A DNA stretch of 64,000 bases from Pseudomonas hydrolytica (GTDB lineage Bacteria; Pseudomonadota; Gammaproteobacteria; Pseudomonadales; Pseudomonadaceae): positions 372,001-436,000 of the forward strand of contig NZ_CP099397.1 of the NCBI RefSeq assembly GCF_021495345.1, read 5' to 3'. The translations under genes and the position numbers were made by a program. The notes under the pieces were generated by a model that was not told the DNA's origin, did not search any database, and saw only the letters and a program-made list of their open reading frames with translations. Of the stretch, positions 9,975 through 19,338 are shown piece after piece (position 1 is the first letter of the stretch; the number at the start of each line of letters is the position of its first letter).

Positions 9975-10379
9975 GTGAGAGTCCTGAGTGCCCTGCTGTT
10001 GAGTCTGTCGCTGTGCCTGCCTGCCCTGGCTTCTTCGGAAAAGAAGGAAGAGGTGCCGCAGACGCTCTACTACAACCTGGTGCCCGCGCTGATCGGCAAC
10101 CTTGCCGATGGCGGCAACCGCCTGAAGTTCTTCAAGGCCGACGTGGCCCTGCGCGTCAACGGCGCCGAGGCCGAGGCGCGGATCAAGCATCACGACCCGC
10201 TGATCCGCCACCAGCTGGTGCTGCTGTTCTCGGCGCAGACCAGCGAGAGCATCAACGCCCCCGATGGCCGTGAGAATCTGCGCCTGGAAGCACTCAAGCA
10301 GGTGCAGCAGGCGTTGACCGCGGAAGAGGGCAAGCCGGTGGTGGAAGACCTGCTGTTCAACAACCTGATCATCCAGTAG
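9975..10379 (+). CDS. FliL-like secreted/membrane protein
   Basis: Exported protein of 134 aa with a GTG start and a clear N-terminal signal or anchor (VLSALLLSLSLCLPALASS). The remainder (YYNLVPALIGNLADGGNRLKF, then KADVALRVNG, IKHHDPLIRHQLVLLFS and a C-terminal VEDLLFNNLIIQ) has the pattern of the FliL domain of flagellar basal-body proteins, which supports stator function. No flagellar genes are nearby, so this is a stand-alone paralog. From memory a similar gene sits at the same place in P. aeruginosa, next to the oxidoreductase and the RbbA operon. Function outside the flagellum is not known. Confidence 0.75.
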   Translation: MRVLSALLLSLSLCLPALASSEKKEEVPQTLYYNLVPALIGNLADGGNRLKFFKADVALRVNGAEAEARIKHHDPLIRHQLVLLFSAQTSESINAPDGRENLRLEALKQVQQALTAEEGKPVVEDLLFNNLIIQ

Positions 10380-10387
10380 CAGCAGGC

Positions 10388-10439
10388 CGTAGCCCGGATG
10401 AAGTCCCGCGCGGCATTTCCGGGTGGCGTACGGGCTACG
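10388..10439. repeat. CGTAGCCCGG...CGGGCTACG palindromic repeat
   Basis: Imperfect inverted repeat whose ends CGTAGCCCG and CGGGCTACG pair. It is a REP-like sequence common between Pseudomonas genes. Its right end contains CTA, read on the minus strand as the TAG stop of the yhhJ-like gene. It may act as a transcription or mRNA-stability boundary between convergent genes. Confidence 0.75.
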
Positions 10440-11559
10440 CCATCTGCGCCAGGGTCTTGCGAAAGCGGCTAAGCGCGGCGAGGAAGAACAGCGTGCCGAT
10501 CACGGCGATGGTCAGCAGTTGCGGCCAGACGATGGCCAGCCCGGCACCGCGGTAGAGAATGGCCTGGGCCAGGTCGACGAAGTGGGTGGTCGGCGCCGCC
10601 AGCATGATTTGCTGCACCAGCTCCGGCATGCTCTCGCGCGGTGTGGTGCCGCCGGAAAGAATCTGCAGCGGCAGCAGCACCAGGATGATCAGCAGGCCCA
10701 ACTGCGGCATCGAGCGCGCCACGGTGCCGAAGAAGATGCCCATCGAGGTGGTGGCGAACAGGTGCAGCGCCGCGCCTGCCAGAAACAGCGCCAGCGAACC
10801 CTCGATCGGTACCTGCAGCCAGCCCTGTACCACCAGCAGCAGCGACAGCGCGGCGGCCGTCAGCACCACCAGGCCCATGGACCAGACCTTGGCCAGCATG
10901 ATCTGCAGCGGCGTCACCGGCATCACCAGCAGGTGCTCCACCGTGCCGTGTTCGCGCTCGCGGATCAGCGCCGCGCCGGTGAGGATGATCGACAGCATGG
11001 TGATCTGGTTGATCACCTCCATCACCGAGCCGAACCAGGCGCGGGTCAGGTTGGGATTGAACGCCACCCGCACGACCAGCTCGGCCGGCTGTTGCGCCTC
11101 GCCGCGGTAGCGACGGACGAACTCGGCCACCTCGCTGGCGCCGATGCTCTGGATATAGCCGGCGCCGGTGAAGGCCATGCTCACCTGGGTGGCATCGACG
11201 TTGAGCTGAATCGCCGGGCTGCGGCCGGCCAGCACGTCGCGCTGGAAGTCCGGCGGAATGTTCAGGGTGAAGGTGTAGCGCCCGGAATCCATGCCCTGAT
11301 CCATCTGGCTCAGGTCGATACGCTCGGGCGTGCGGAAATAGGGCGGCTGGAAGGCCTGGATCAGCCGTTCGGAGAGCTGCGACTGGTCCTCGTCGACTAC
11401 CGCGATGGCCGCGTTGTGCAGGCTCTCCGGGATGCTGGTGGCGGCCGAGTACACGCCCATGCTGAAGGCCCAGAGAATCAGCAGCACCAGCGCCAGGTCG
11501 TGCTGCAGGCTGCGCAGCTCCTTGATGCCGAGGTGGAAGATGTTGCCCAGGCTCTCCAT
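10435..11559 (-). CDS. yhhJ: ABC-2 type permease, YhhJ family
   Basis: Membrane subunit of a multidrug-type ABC exporter, 374 aa, almost the same length as E. coli YhhJ. One helix lies at the N-terminus (LALVLLILWAFSMGVYSAATS), a large periplasmic domain follows, and five or six helices lie in the C-terminal half, with the ABC-2 signature EREHGTVEHLLVMPVTPLQIMLAK split across the loop and helix. The start at 11559 overlaps the rbbA stop (TGATG). The longer open frame upstream is a shadow of rbbA. Third gene of a yhiI-rbbA-yhhJ operon; the TAG stop lies inside a palindromic repeat. Confidence 0.93.
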   Translation of the reverse strand: MESLGNIFHLGIKELRSLQHDLALVLLILWAFSMGVYSAATSIPESLHNAAIAVVDEDQSQLSERLIQAFQPPYFRTPERIDLSQMDQGMDSGRYTFTLNIPPDFQRDVLAGRSPAIQLNVDATQVSMAFTGAGYIQSIGASEVAEFVRRYRGEAQQPAELVVRVAFNPNLTRAWFGSVMEVINQITMLSIILTGAALIREREHGTVEHLLVMPVTPLQIMLAKVWSMGLVVLTAAALSLLLVVQGWLQVPIEGSLALFLAGAALHLFATTSMGIFFGTVARSMPQLGLLIILVLLPLQILSGGTTPRESMPELVQQIMLAAPTTHFVDLAQAILYRGAGLAIVWPQLLTIAVIGTLFFLAALSRFRKTLAQMA

Positions 11560-14264
11560 CAGACCTCCTGTTTGCGCAGCAGGCTGGCGCTGAGCAGGGT
11601 CAGCAGCGGGATGGTCAGCAGCAAGGCGGCGAAGTAGCCGAGCATGTCCTGCAGCTCCAGCGCCTTGGAGAACAGCCCGCGGCTGATCACCAGAAACTGC
11701 GAGGTCGGGTAGAGCTGGCCGACCAAGGCGCCGATCCCTTCCAGCGAGGCCACCGGATAGATCAGCCCGGAGAACTGGATGGCCGGCACCAGGGTGGCGA
11801 TGGCGGTGCCGAACACGGCGGCGATCTGACTGTTGGTGAAGGTCGACATGAGCAGGCCGAGGCCGGTGGCGCAGGCCAGATAGAGCAGGGCGCCGAGTGC
11901 CAGGGTGAAGGGACTGCCCTTGAGCGGCACGTCGAACACCGTGACCGCCAGCAGCACCAGCAGGGCGCAGTTGAACAGGCCCAGGCCGATATAGGGCAAC
12001 TGCTTGCCGAGCAGGAATTCCAGGCGGGTGACCGGCGTGACGTAGAGGTTGATGATCGAACCCAGCTCCTTCTCGCGCACCACGCCAAGGGCGGTGAGCA
12101 TCGCCGGAATCAGCATCAGCAGCAGGGGAATCACCGCCGGCACCATGGCCTTGAGGCTCTCCACGTCCGGGTTGTAGCGGTAGCGCACTGCAAGCGTGGC
12201 GGCGTTGGCCGCTTGCGGCTGCGGCGAACGCCGCGCCAGCTCGCTCAGGTAGTGCTGATGCAGGCCGGTCACGTAGCCCTTGATGGTTTCGGCGCGGGTC
12301 GGCATGGCGCCATCGATCCACATGCCGATCTGCGGGTTGGCGCCACGCTTGAGGTCGCGGCCGAAGTGCGGCGGAATCTCCACCGCCAGGCTGATGTCGC
12401 CATTGCGCAGGCGTCGTTCCAGTTCGTCGTAATTGGAGAGCGGCGCCTTCTCCAGGAAGTAGCGCGAGCCGGAGAGGTTGCGGTGGTATTCCTGGCTGGT
12501 GGTGGTCTGGTCGCGATCGAGCACGGCGAAGCTCAGATCCTCCACGTCGAGGCTGATGCCGTAGCCGATGATAAACAGCAGCAACACCGTACCGAGCAGG
12601 GCCATGCCGCCGCGAATCGGGTCGCGGCGCAGCTCCAGCGCCTCGCGCCGGGCATAGCTGAGCAGGCGGCGCAGGCTGAAGTGCTGACGCTGCGGCTGAG
12701 CGGGCTGTTCCAGGGGCGGCGCCTCGCTGACCGGCTGTTCGCCGACCGCCTCCTGCAGGTAGGCGATGAAGGTGGCCTCCAGGCTGTCCAGCCCGCGTTT
12801 TTCCATCAGCCCCTGCGGCGTGTCGCTGTCCAGCACGCGGCCGGCGTGCATCAGCGAGATGCGGTCGCAGCGCTGCGCCTCGTTCATGAAGTGGGTGGAG
12901 ATGAAGATGGTCACGCCGTCCTGGCGCGACAGATCGAGCATCAGTTGCCAGAAGCCGTCGCGGGCCACCGGATCGACGCCCGAGGTGGGCTCGTCGAGGA
13001 TCAGGATCTCCGGCTTGTGGATCACCGCCACGGCCAGCGACAGGCGCTGGCGAATGCCCAGCGGCAGACGCTCGGGAAGCATGTCCATGACCTCGCCGAG
13101 GTTGAAGCGCGCGGCCATCTGCCTTACGCGCGGCTTGATCTCGGCGGTCGGCACGTGGAACAGCTGGGCATGCAGCACCAGGTTCTGCCGCACCGTCAGC
13201 TCGCCGTACAGGGAGAACGCCTGCGACATGTAGCCGACGCGCTTGCGCGTAGCCATGTCGCGCGGATCCACCGCCTGGCCGAACAGCAGCGCCTCGCCCT
13301 CGCTGGCCGGCAACAGGCCGGTGAGCATCTTCATGGTGGTGCTCTTGCCGCAGCCGTTGGAGCCGAGAAAACCGAAGATCTCGCCGCGGCGGATGCGGAA
13401 CGACACCGAATCGACCGCGACGAAATCACCGAAGCGCATGGTCAGGCCCTTGGCTTCGATGGCGATCTCGTTGCTGTCTTGCAAGGGCGGAATCACCACC
13501 TGCTGATGGCCGCGGCGGCGCTCTTCGGGCAGCAGGGCGATAAAGGCCTGCTCCAGGCTGGCGCTATGGGTGCGGGCGCGCAGTTCGCCTGGGCTGCCTT
13601 CGGCCAGCACGCGGCCGGCGTCCATCGCCACCAGATGGTCGAAGCGCTCGGCCTCCTCCATGTAGGCGGTGGCCACCAGCACGCTCATCTGCGGACGCTG
13701 CCGGCGAATGCGCGCGATCAGTTCCCAGAACTGGTTGCGCGACAACGGATCGACGCCGGTGGTCGGCTCGTCGAGGATCAGCAGATCCGGGTCATGAATC
13801 AGCGCGCAGCACAGCCCGAGCTTCTGCTTCATGCCGCCGGACAGCTTGCCCGCCGGGCGCTCACGAAAGGCCGCCATGCCGGTGCTGCGCAGCAGGTCGT
13901 CGATGCGCCGCTCGCGCTCGGCGGCGTCCTGGCCGAACAGACGGCCGAAGAAATCCAGGTTCTCGAACACCGACAGCGTCGGGTAGAGGTTCTTGCCCAG
14001 GCCCTGCGGCATATAGGCGATATGCGGGCAGACGTTGCGGCGATGGCGCGCCGTGGCCATATCACCGCCCAGTACCTCGACGCTGCCGTCCTGAATCTTG
14101 CGCGCCCCGGCGATCAGCGCCAGCAGGCTGGACTTGCCGACGCCGTCCGGGCCGATCAGGCCGACCATGCGCTGCGCCGGCAGCGCCAGCTCGATGGCGT
14201 CGAGGGCGCGGGTCTGGCCGTAGCGCAGGCCGACACCGCTCAGGCGGGCGACCGGCGCGTTCAT
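11559..14264 (-). CDS. rbbA: RbbA-type ABC transporter fusion (two ATPase domains plus permease)
   Basis: Protein of 901 aa matching the architecture of ribosome-associated ATPase RbbA. NBD1: Walker [10 protein letters not shown] near residue 35, signature LSGGMKQKL, Walker [18 protein letters not shown]2: Walker [10 protein letters not shown] near 316, an altered signature [12 protein letters not shown], Walker [16 protein letters not shown]. The last 350 residues are an ABC-2 permease with [19 protein letters not shown]. The altered second signature is also what I remember in E. coli RbbA, so it is a family trait rather than damage. The start [10 protein letters not shown] at 14264 forms an ATGA overlap with the upstream HlyD-type gene. 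Whether it exports a compound or acts on ribosomes is unsettled. Confidence 0.93.
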   Translation of the reverse strand: MNAPVARLSGVGLRYGQTRALDAIELALPAQRMVGLIGPDGVGKSSLLALIAGARKIQDGSVEVLGGDMATARHRRNVCPHIAYMPQGLGKNLYPTLSVFENLDFFGRLFGQDAAERERRIDDLLRSTGMAAFRERPAGKLSGGMKQKLGLCCALIHDPDLLILDEPTTGVDPLSRNQFWELIARIRRQRPQMSVLVATAYMEEAERFDHLVAMDAGRVLAEGSPGELRARTHSASLEQAFIALLPEERRRGHQQVVIPPLQDSNEIAIEAKGLTMRFGDFVAVDSVSFRIRRGEIFGFLGSNGCGKSTTMKMLTGLLPASEGEALLFGQAVDPRDMATRKRVGYMSQAFSLYGELTVRQNLVLHAQLFHVPTAEIKPRVRQMAARFNLGEVMDMLPERLPLGIRQRLSLAVAVIHKPEILILDEPTSGVDPVARDGFWQLMLDLSRQDGVTIFISTHFMNEAQRCDRISLMHAGRVLDSDTPQGLMEKRGLDSLEATFIAYLQEAVGEQPVSEAPPLEQPAQPQRQHFSLRRLLSYARREALELRRDPIRGGMALLGTVLLLFIIGYGISLDVEDLSFAVLDRDQTTTSQEYHRNLSGSRYFLEKAPLSNYDELERRLRNGDISLAVEIPPHFGRDLKRGANPQIGMWIDGAMPTRAETIKGYVTGLHQHYLSELARRSPQPQAANAATLAVRYRYNPDVESLKAMVPAVIPLLLMLIPAMLTALGVVREKELGSIINLYVTPVTRLEFLLGKQLPYIGLGLFNCALLVLLAVTVFDVPLKGSPFTLALGALLYLACATGLGLLMSTFTNSQIAAVFGTAIATLVPAIQFSGLIYPVASLEGIGALVGQLYPTSQFLVISRGLFSKALELQDMLGYFAALLLTIPLLTLLSASLLRKQEV

Positions 14265-15325
14265 TGCGGAACCTTGATCGCCAGATGCGCGGGCCACTCG
14301 GCGTCAGGATCGAGGCGCAGATAGGCCATGCCGGGCACGCCGGTCTTGACCTGCTGCAGGTGCTTGCTCAACAGCTCGGGATCGATGCGTGCCTTGACCC
14401 GGAACATCAGTTTCTCGCGCTCGTTGGCGGTCTCCACGGTCTTCGGCGTGAACTGGGCGACGCTGGCGACATAGCTGACCCTGGCCGGGATCACGTACTG
14501 CGGCGCGGCGTCGATCACCAGGCGCACCTCGCTGCCCAAGGCAACGCGGCCGGCCTGGCGCTCGGGCAGGAAGAAGGTCATGTAGACGTCGGTGAGATCC
14601 ACCAGATTGAGCAGCTTGCCGCCGGCGCCGAGCACCTCGCCCGGCTGGGTCACGCGGTACTGCACGCGGCCGGTGCGTGGCGCCCTGAGCAGGCCGTCGT
14701 CGATGTCCACCTGCAGCCGTTCGACGCTGGCGCGGGCCGCCTCGGTGGCCGATTGCGCCTCGATGGCCTGCGACTGGGCAGCAGCGATGCCGGCCTCGGC
14801 CGAGCTGACCTGGGCGCGTGCGGCTGTCAGTGCGGCCTCGGCGCTCTGCAGGCGGGCCAGGTCGTCGTCCAGCTGCTGCTGGGCCATGGCGTTGCGCTGC
14901 ACCAGGGTGGCGCTGCGCGCGTGACGTTTGCGCGCGGCCTCCAGCTCCGCCTGGCGCTGGCGCACCATGGCCTCGGCGCTGAGCTTCTCGCTCTCGCGCA
15001 GGCGGATCTGGCTGGCCGCGGTGTTCTGGCCGTTCTCGGCCTGGCGCAGCTGGGCGCGGGCCTGGGCCAGCTGGGCTTCGAGCGCCTGGGTGTCCATGCG
15101 CGCGAGAACCTGGCCTGGCTCGACGAAATCGCCCTCATCGACCTCGATGCTGGCGATGCGCCCGGCCAGCTTGGTCGCCACATCCACTTCGGTGGCTTCG
15201 ATGCGCCCGTTACCGCTGGCGAACCCTTCGCCCAGGCCGTCGGGGCGTAGCTGCCACCAGGCGAGCGCGGCCAGCACGGCGAGCCCGGTGGCAAGCAAAT
15301 AGGGTAGGTGAGGTGGCTTTTTCAT
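14261..15325 (-). CDS. yhiI: HlyD family membrane-fusion protein, YhiI type
   Basis: Periplasmic adaptor of an ABC exporter, 354 aa. A single N-terminal anchor ([18 protein letters not shown]) precedes the barrel start [18 protein letters not shown] and the biotinyl-lipoyl-like [18 protein letters not shown] long alpha-helical coiled hairpin (residues about 75-205, rich in Gln, Ala and Glu) leads to the second barrel half [21 protein letters not shown]. Start [11 protein letters not shown] at 15325 was preferred to an upstream ATG because it places the anchor at the N-terminus. First gene of the export operon; its stop overlaps rbbA by ATGA. Confidence 0.93.
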   Translation of the reverse strand: MKKPPHLPYLLATGLAVLAALAWWQLRPDGLGEGFASGNGRIEATEVDVATKLAGRIASIEVDEGDFVEPGQVLARMDTQALEAQLAQARAQLRQAENGQNTAASQIRLRESEKLSAEAMVRQRQAELEAARKRHARSATLVQRNAMAQQQLDDDLARLQSAEAALTAARAQVSSAEAGIAAAQSQAIEAQSATEAARASVERLQVDIDDGLLRAPRTGRVQYRVTQPGEVLGAGGKLLNLVDLTDVYMTFFLPERQAGRVALGSEVRLVIDAAPQYVIPARVSYVASVAQFTPKTVETANEREKLMFRVKARIDPELLSKHLQQVKTGVPGMAYLRLDPDAEWPAHLAIKVPQ

Positions 15326-15418
15326 GATCGCTGCTTCCCTTCGGCCAACCCCTGGCTGGGGCATTCATTGGCAGGCTTCCATTGTCGTCCGGCCGCGGCG
15401 GGCCGGGCTTGATGCAGG

Positions 15419-17257
15419 TCAAGCGGCAGGCGGCTGCCACAGGTAGGTGCAGTTTCGGCCGCGATGCTTGGCGCTGTAAAGCGCCTGGTCGCTGCGGGAA
15501 ACCAGCTCGCCGGGCTGTTCGTCGCTGACCGGGTCGAGCACTGTCAGGCCGATGCTCAGGCTCAGGCGCCCCAGCGGGCTGGCAGGGTGGGCGATGGCCA
15601 GACTGGCGATGGCCTCGTGGATGCGTGCGGCCACATGCTCACCGCCATCCAAACCGGTGTTGGCCAGGATGATGGCGAACTCCTCGCCGCCATAGCGACA
15701 GGCCGCGTCGCCTTCGCGCTGCAGACTTTCGCGTAGCACGCTGCTGACCTTGCGCAGGGCGTCGTCGCCGGCCAGGTGGCCAAGGGCATCGTTGTAGGCC
15801 TTGAAGTGGTCGATATCCAGCATCAGCAGGGCCAGTGGCGCGCCGCTGCGCCGCAGGCGGCGCAGTTCGGCCGGCAACTGCTGGTCGAAATAGCGCCGGT
15901 TGTACAGGCCGGTCAGGCCGTCGAGCTGCGACAGGCGCTGCAGCTGGGCCTCCAGTTGCAGGCGCTCGCTGTTGTCGCGCGACACCGCGATGAGGAACTC
16001 GCGGCCGTGCAGCTGCACCAGCTGGGTGTTGATCTCGGCCGGCTGGCGGCTGCCGTCGCGGCGGATCAGTTCGCGCTGGAAGATCCGCGAGAGGTTGTCG
16101 CGTTGCGCCTGGCGTGCCTGCTCCAGCCAGCGGTGAAAGCCGGGCAGCAGCTTTTCCGGATCGTTGCGCAGCAGCTGGGCGAACTGCTCGGGGCGGTAGC
16201 CCAGGCTGGCGTAGGTGGCCTGGTTCATGTGCAGCAGCTCGCGGTTGGTGGTGTCGAAGATGAACAGGCCGTCGTGGCTGGAATCGGTCAGGTCGAGCAC
16301 CAGTTGCAGGCGTTCGCGGCTCTCGTGCAGGCGTTGTTCGGTCTCCTGGCGGCGTGTTTCCTCGATCTTGTAGCGCCGGTTCGCAGCCTGCAGGGCCTGG
16401 GCTCGCCGGCTGTTCTCCAGGGCCAGGGCCAATGCTGCGACCAGCAGCAGGCTGATGGCCAGGCTGGCACCGAGCACCACGCCGGGCAGCGGGCTGTGCA
16501 GCTGCTCGAGCAGCTCCTGGGTGGGGCTCAGGCGCAGACTGAAAGCCTGGTTGTTGAGCAGGCTCAGCGGCAGCTGCAGGCTGCGCTGCGGCGCCTGTTC
16601 CACAGCGCCGTGGCGGAACAGGCGCTGGCCGTCCTCCAGCAGCTCCACATTGAAGGATCCGGGATCGAGCTGGGCCAACAGCTCCTGCATCAGCGGTTCG
16701 ACGCGAAACACGCCCTGGAGGAAACCGTCGAATACCCGCACGCCATCCTGTTCGCGGTACAGCGGGGTGTAGAGCACGAAGCCACGGCCGCCCTGGACCA
16801 GCTGGAAGCTGTTGGAAAAGCGCTGCTCACCGGTGGCCCGCGCCTCCATGGCCAGCGCATAGTTGGGGTGGTCGGGGGTGAGCCGGAAGCTCAGCGCCGC
16901 CTCGTTGCCGGCCAGCGGCAGCAGCCAGCGCATGCGCAGATCCTCGCCCAGCCACTGGATCGACTGGTAGGCGGGAAAGCCGGCCAGGGTGCGCTGCGCC
17001 TCTTCTTCCCAGCTGTCGCGCGGCAGCCGACCGAGTCGGTTCCATAGCCGGGCGATGCGCTCCAGGCCATCCACTTCCAGGTACAGGGTGCTTTCCAGCT
17101 GCCGGGCCAGCGTACGGGCCTGGTAGCCGAGACGTTCGTCCAGGCGCTGTTGCTGCACGCCTTCGATCTGGCGCCAGAGCAGTACACTGGCGCCGCTCAG
17201 CACCAGCAGGAGAAAGGCCAGCGCCAGGCGCGCCGGCCAGGCGGAAGAGGCCGGCAT
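15419..17257 (-). CDS. CHASE-PAS-GGDEF diguanylate cyclase
   Basis: Inner-membrane sensor that probably makes cyclic di-GMP, 612 aa. Transmembrane segments at about residues 8-26 and 255-280 flank a periplasmic CHASE-type domain (SIQWLGEDLRMRWLLPLAGNE; FSNSFQLVQGGRGFVLYTPL). A PAS domain (about 310-430; GLFIFDTTNRELLHMNQATY) leads to the GGDEF domain. The active site is GGEEF near residue 525, and RxxD (REGD) five residues upstream forms an intact inhibitory site. No EAL domain follows, so this is a cyclase only. It is monocistronic on the minus strand, and its ligand is unknown. Confidence 0.92.
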   Translation of the reverse strand: MPASSAWPARLALAFLLLVLSGASVLLWRQIEGVQQQRLDERLGYQARTLARQLESTLYLEVDGLERIARLWNRLGRLPRDSWEEEAQRTLAGFPAYQSIQWLGEDLRMRWLLPLAGNEAALSFRLTPDHPNYALAMEARATGEQRFSNSFQLVQGGRGFVLYTPLYREQDGVRVFDGFLQGVFRVEPLMQELLAQLDPGSFNVELLEDGQRLFRHGAVEQAPQRSLQLPLSLLNNQAFSLRLSPTQELLEQLHSPLPGVVLGASLAISLLLVAALALALENSRRAQALQAANRRYKIEETRRQETEQRLHESRERLQLVLDLTDSSHDGLFIFDTTNRELLHMNQATYASLGYRPEQFAQLLRNDPEKLLPGFHRWLEQARQAQRDNLSRIFQRELIRRDGSRQPAEINTQLVQLHGREFLIAVSRDNSERLQLEAQLQRLSQLDGLTGLYNRRYFDQQLPAELRRLRRSGAPLALLMLDIDHFKAYNDALGHLAGDDALRKVSSVLRESLQREGDAACRYGGEEFAIILANTGLDGGEHVAARIHEAIASLAIAHPASPLGRLSLSIGLTVLDPVSDEQPGELVSRSDQALYSAKHRGRNCTYLWQPPAA

Positions 17258-17308
17258 GGGCGGCTCCGTGGGCGATCACTTGACTGATAGCATAGTGCCT
17301 TCAGTGTT

Positions 17309-17758
17309 TCAGCGCATGGCGAGAATCGTTGCCCATTCAGCTTCGCTCACCGGCATCACCGACAGTCGGCTGCCACGCTGTACCAGCGCCAGGTCGACCA
17401 GCAGGGGGTTGTTCTTCAGCTGCTGCAGCGGCAGCACCTCGGCGAAGGCTTCGACGAACTCCACGTCCAGCGCGCTCCAGGGATTCTTCTCGGCGCTGGC
17501 CTTGGGGTCGTGGTAGTGGCTGTGCGGGTCAAGGGCGGTCGGGTCCGGGTACGTCTCGCCGGCAATCCGGCCGATGCCGGCGATCCCGGGCTGGGGGCAA
17601 CTGGAGTGGTAGAAGAAGAACTGGTCGCCGGGGCGCATGGCGCGCAGGAAGTTGCGCGCCTGGTAATTGCGCACGCCATCCCAGCGCGCCTTGCCCAGTC
17701 GCTGCAGGTCATGGATGGATAATTCGTCGGGTTCGGACTTCATCAGCCAATAAGGCAT
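17309..17758 (-). CDS. EVE domain-containing protein
   Basis: Small cytoplasmic protein, 149 aa, of the EVE/PUA-like fold. It begins MPYWLMKSEPDELSIHDLQ and contains WDGVRNYQARNFLRAM, GDQFFFYHSSC and the ending LALVQRGSRLSVMPVSE, all typical of the family. EVE domains bind modified bases in DNA or RNA. The start at 17758 follows a GGAG site; a longer frame upstream adds unrelated residues. Encoded alone, convergent with nothing and divergent from a 43-aa membrane protein gene. Specific function unknown. Confidence 0.93.
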   Translation of the reverse strand: MPYWLMKSEPDELSIHDLQRLGKARWDGVRNYQARNFLRAMRPGDQFFFYHSSCPQPGIAGIGRIAGETYPDPTALDPHSHYHDPKASAEKNPWSALDVEFVEAFAEVLPLQQLKNNPLLVDLALVQRGSRLSVMPVSEAEWATILAMR

Positions 17759-17951
17759 GAACTTTGCTCCAGCAGCTGCGCCCGTTGGTGAACGCTTGTT
17801 TGAGTACCGTCTCCGACGGTCGGTGAGCGTCGGAAATTGCACAGTGTCTTGCACTAACGGAAAATGCCCGGCTTAACGCTTGGCGAGGTCGTATTACACA
17901 ACAATAACGCGCGATCCACGCGCGCAGTTGCCTTGAAGGGGGAGGCAATAG

Positions 17952-18083
17952 ATGAAACGCAAGCCAGATCTTTTATGGGTTCTCGTCATACTTTTCAGCC
18001 TGGGCGTGGTTACCACGGGTTACACCCAGAGCCTCTGGGAGCGTCAGAGCGACGCTTCCGTCAATGTAACGCAGCAGCCCTGA
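17952..18083 (+). CDS. Small single-pass membrane protein (43 aa)
   Basis: Short gene with a strong GGAGG ribosome-binding site (17941-17945) placed 6 nt before the ATG. The product has a basic N-terminus (MKRKPD), one hydrophobic span (LLWVLVILFSLGVVTTGY) and a short polar tail ending NVTQQP. This is the profile of a small inner-membrane protein with N-in, C-out topology by the positive-inside rule. I do not recognise a named family. The AT-rich stretch before it (around 17890-17925, with TATTAC) could hold a promoter. It lies between the EVE gene and ygfA and is convergent with ygfA. Confidence 0.7.
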   Translation: MKRKPDLLWVLVILFSLGVVTTGYTQSLWERQSDASVNVTQQP

Positions 18084-18135
18084 TTCGCGGACTGCCAGCG
18101 TAAGCGCCGCAGGGAACGCGGTGCACATCTATCTT

Positions 18136-18732
18136 CTAGTACCACGCCTTGTCCGTCACCGTTGCCTGCAAGGGCACGTCCCAACTGGCCAGCGCCAGTT
18201 CATCCACCCGCTGACACTCGTGCGCCAGACCCAATAACGTCGGCATGTGCCAATTTTTGCGCCTGTGCAGGTAGGCCAGGCTGCGGTCATAGAAGCCGCC
18301 TCCCATGCCCAGGCGTCCGCCACGGTCATCGAAACCCACCAGCGGCAGCAGCACCAGGTCTAGGGCCCAGACCTTGCGTTGCCGTTTGGGCTGCGGGCGT
18401 GGCTCGAGGATGCGAAAGCGATTGCGCGCCAGTTTCTCGTGCCTGGTGAAGCGCTGAAACACCATCTTGGTGCTCGGCCAGGCGCTGAGTACCGGCAGAT
18501 AGGTGTGCTTGCCGCGCTTCTGCGCGGCGGCCAGCAACGGGCGCGGATCGATCTCGCCGTCGTTGGGCAGATACAGCGCGATATGCCTGGCGCGGCGAAA
18601 CGCCGGGCTTTGCGCCAGCTGACGATACAGGTTGCGGGCGGCCAGGCGCTGCTGGCTGGCGCTGAGCGCACGACGGCGCTGGCGCAGCAGGCGGCGCAGT
18701 TGCGGACGGCTGAGTGCGCTTGAGGTTGTCAT
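18136..18732 (-). CDS. ygfA: 5-formyltetrahydrofolate cyclo-ligase
   Basis: Folate enzyme (also called Fau or MTHFS), 198 aa. It converts 5-formyl-THF to 5,10-methenyl-THF with ATP. Family motifs are the N-terminal RRLLRQRRRALS basic helix, ALYLPNDGEIDPRPLL, the glycine-rich LVLLPLVGFDDRGGRLGMGGG and the ending YDRSLAYLHRR. It lies 56 nt downstream of the 6S RNA on the same strand, as in E. coli where ssrS and ygfA are co-transcribed, so expression is probably tied to 6S RNA synthesis. Confidence 0.96.
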   Translation of the reverse strand: MTTSSALSRPQLRRLLRQRRRALSASQQRLAARNLYRQLAQSPAFRRARHIALYLPNDGEIDPRPLLAAAQKRGKHTYLPVLSAWPSTKMVFQRFTRHEKLARNRFRILEPRPQPKRQRKVWALDLVLLPLVGFDDRGGRLGMGGGFYDRSLAYLHRRKNWHMPTLLGLAHECQRVDELALASWDVPLQATVTDKAWY

Positions 18733-18787
18733 GAGTGGGAGCTGGAGCGAGGCGGGTGGCAGCGCTGCGGGCTGCCAGGGGAAAGGG

Positions 18788-18965
18788 TGACTTCCCAGCG
18801 TGCCGCTGTCGGTTTAGCCCTTGAACCCGAAAGTTCAAGGTGGAGGATGCAGGAGGCGTTAAGGCTTTCCGTCAGGCGGACATGCACACCGGCCCCAACA
18901 TGCAACCCCCGTGGTTGTGCGTATCGGCTCAGGGACATCCCCGACTGGCGCACACCCCAGGAAGT
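18788..18965 (-). ncRNA. ssrS: 6S RNA
   Basis: Regulatory RNA that binds the sigma-70 form of RNA polymerase by mimicking an open promoter. Recognised by gene position (between zapA and ygfA) and by sequence: the minus strand has the conserved 5' part GTCCCTGAGCCGATA and the 3' hairpin ACCTTGAA...TTCAAGGG. The proposed 5' end ACTTCC (18965-18960) pairs with GGAAGT near the 3' end (18790-18795), closing a rod of about 178 nt, the usual length. Ends are set by that pairing and by the promoter and may be off by a few bases. Confidence 0.93.
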
Positions 18966-18972
18966 GGCGCCC

Positions 18973-18978
18973 AGTATA
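18973..18978 (-). promoter_or_regulatory. -10 element of 6S RNA promoter
   Basis: TATACT on the minus strand (plus-strand AGTATA), followed by a GC-rich GGGCGCC discriminator and the proposed transcription start at 18965. No convincing -35 is visible. Confidence 0.65.
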
Positions 18979-19032
18979 CCCGAACCCCGGCCTTGCGGGG
19001 TGGCCTGCGACGAAGTGGCAGGCATCGCGGTA

Positions 19033-19338
19033 TCAGGAGGCCTGATCGTCGGCCAGGGCCTGGTCGACGCGGTCGAGCAGGTCGCGTACCTGCTGGCGGG
19101 TGGAGCTGGCGTCCTGGTCCAGGCGCTGCTGCTTGTGCAGCAGGTCATGGGTGATGTTCAGCGCGGCCATCACGGCCACGCGATCGGCGCCGATCACCTT
19201 GCCGCTGGTGCGGATCTCGCGCATCTTGCCGTCCAGGTAGCGGGCGGCGCTCTCCAGATTGGCGCGTTCGTCCTGCGGGCAGGCGATGCAATATTCTTTG
19301 TCCAGGATGTGGACGGTCACGGTGTTCGACTGGGTCAT
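19033..19338 (-). CDS. zapA: Cell division protein ZapA
   Basis: Positive regulator of FtsZ ring assembly, 101 aa. The N-terminal globular part has VHILDKEYCIACP and ERANLESAARYLDGKMREI; residues 60-100 form a long amphipathic coiled-coil helix (ITHDLLHKQQRLDQDASSTR). It binds FtsZ filaments at mid-cell and bundles them. ATG at 19338 overlaps the stop of the ZapB-like gene by four bases (ATGA), so the two are co-translated. 6S RNA follows downstream on the same strand. Confidence 0.95.
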   Translation of the reverse strand: MTQSNTVTVHILDKEYCIACPQDERANLESAARYLDGKMREIRTSGKVIGADRVAVMAALNITHDLLHKQQRLDQDASSTRQQVRDLLDRVDQALADDQAS

